Shown here one piece after another: positions 5,494 through 6,406 of a stretch of 6,406 nt of DNA. Each line of letters starts with the position of its first letter. The stretch's first letter is position 1. The notes beneath the pieces are model-generated. The model saw nothing but the letters and a program-made list of their open reading frames with translations. It searched no databases and had not been told where the DNA came from. This DNA comes from an uncultured Collinsella sp. (GTDB lineage: Bacteria; Actinomycetota; Coriobacteriia; Coriobacteriales; Coriobacteriaceae). The stretch covers positions 1 through 6,406 of the forward strand of contig CABSZR010000086.1 in assembly GCA_902482185.1 (NCBI GenBank). The letters are read 5' to 3'. The translations under genes and the position numbers were made by a program.

Positions 5494-6406
5494 TTACTCT
5501 TTCTCGACCGCGCGCATGATCGCCTTGTAGATCTCCATCAGCGGGATGATCAGGAAGGCCAGGCCCAGCGCGGCAAGAACGCCCTTGAGCTCAAGCGTCA
5601 CAGGACCAAAGAACATCTCGGCAAGCGTCGGCTGCACGGTCACGATCACCGTCAGCACCAGTGCCAGCGCGGCGGAAGCCCACAGCCACTTGTTCTGCTT
5701 CTTCATGGCGAACAGCGACGCACGACGGCTGCGCATATTGAAGCAGTGGAAAATCTCGACCATGTTGAGCGTGATGAACGCCATCATCACGCCTTCCTCG
5801 TCGGCATTGCCGGCGATCATATCGGCGATGTGGATGTAGCCCATGTCAAAGTACACGCCCACAAAGAAGCTCGCCAGCACCAGCACGGTGATGATCAGGC
5901 CCTGGACCACGCAGTCCAGACCCATATGTCCGGCAAAGACGCCGTCCTTGGCGTTGCGCGGCTTGCGCTTCATGATGTCGCCCTCGGCATCCTCCATGCC
6001 CAGCGCGAGCGCGGGGAAGCAGTCGGTGACCAGGTTCACCCACAGCAGCTGCACCGGCTGAAAGATGGTAAAGCCGATGAGCGTGGCGATAAACACCGAG
6101 AACACCTCGGCAAGGTTGGCCGAAAGCAGGAACTGGATGACCTTGCGGATGTTGTCGTAGATGCGACGGCCCTCTTCGCAGGCACCGATGATGGTGGCGA
6201 AGTTATCGTCGGCGAGCACCATATCGGCGACGTTCTTGGTGACGTCGGTGCCGGTAATGCCCATGCCCACGCCGATATCGGCGCGCTTGATGGACGGGGC
6301 GTCGTTGACGCCGTCGCCCGTCATGGCCACGATCTGGTCGCGCGACTTCCAAGCCTCGACGATGCGGGTCTTATGCTCGGGCTGAACGCGGGCGTACACG
6401 CCGTAG
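5494..6406 (-). CDS. Calcium-transporting P-type (P2A, SERCA-like) ATPase, C-terminal part
   Basis: The last 303 residues of a cation pump, with the 5' end outside the window; the frame is open to the edge, so there is no start here. The fragment begins in the P domain (YARVQPEHK), then has the hinge motif TGDGVNDAP (29-37), followed by membrane segments M5-M10. Ion-site residues match the SERCA pattern: Asn97 and Glu100 in M5 (NLAEV), Asn124, Thr127 and Asp128 in M6 (LLWVNLVTD), and Glu217 in the M8-like segment (NMVEIFHCFN). This supports Ca2+ export across the cytoplasmic membrane, although some relatives move Mn2+ or protons. The phosphorylated DKTGT motif and the nucleotide domain lie outside the window. 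The C-terminus is normal (EIYKAIMRAVEKE). The stop is TAA, followed by the hairpin element and then the terminator. Confidence 0.92.
   Translation of the reverse strand, partial: YGVYARVQPEHKTRIVEAWKSRDQIVAMTGDGVNDAPSIKRADIGVGMGITGTDVTKNVADMVLADDNFATIIGACEEGRRIYDNIRKVIQFLLSANLAEVFSVFIATLIGFTIFQPVQLLWVNLVTDCFPALALGMEDAEGDIMKRKPRNAKDGVFAGHMGLDCVVQGLIITVLVLASFFVGVYFDMGYIHIADMIAGNADEEGVMMAFITLNMVEIFHCFNMRSRRASLFAMKKQNKWLWASAALALVLTVIVTVQPTLAEMFFGPVTLELKGVLAALGLAFLIIPLMEIYKAIMRAVEKE

Overview
The window is GC-rich, and all its convincing genes lie on the minus strand. The gene content (a Tad/Flp pilus operon without a secretin gene between its members, RsgA, and a SERCA-type calcium ATPase) together with the alanine- and arginine-rich coding style suggests a high-GC, single-membrane gut actinobacterium. 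A Coriobacteriia member such as Collinsella is my best guess; this is inferred from style and content, not from a marker gene.

Read in the direction of transcription (high to low coordinates), the window opens inside the C-terminal third of a calcium-transporting P-type ATPase (5494-6406, 5' end outside the window). Its 3' flank holds a 95-nt near-palindromic hairpin element (5388-5482) and a strong intrinsic terminator (5294-5327). The downstream half of that terminator is repeated as a perfect 31-bp tandem duplication (5257-5318), directly in front of a probable rsgA promoter. rsgA (4030-5214) encodes the circularly permuted ribosome-assembly GTPase and ends at its own intrinsic terminator (3976-4012).

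After a 198-nt leader rich in inverted repeats (3778-3975), a tightly packed pilus operon begins: cpaB/rcpC (3118-3777), cpaE/tadZ (1475-3118), cpaF/tadA (150-1478) and the first 59 codons of a tadB-like membrane protein (1-177, running off the left edge). Every junction overlaps (1, 4 and 28 nt), which points to one transcript with translational coupling. CpaE would position the machine, the CpaF hexamer would power pilin assembly, TadB (with a TadC expected outside the window) would form the inner-membrane platform, and CpaB is a membrane-anchored accessory assembly protein. Pilin, prepilin peptidase and TadC are not in the window.

I found no wholly new multi-gene system. The unusual material is non-coding (the hairpin element, the duplicated terminator arm and the repeat-rich pilus leader) plus an atypical CpaE with a cysteine-rich N-terminal half and a long, compositionally distinct linker.
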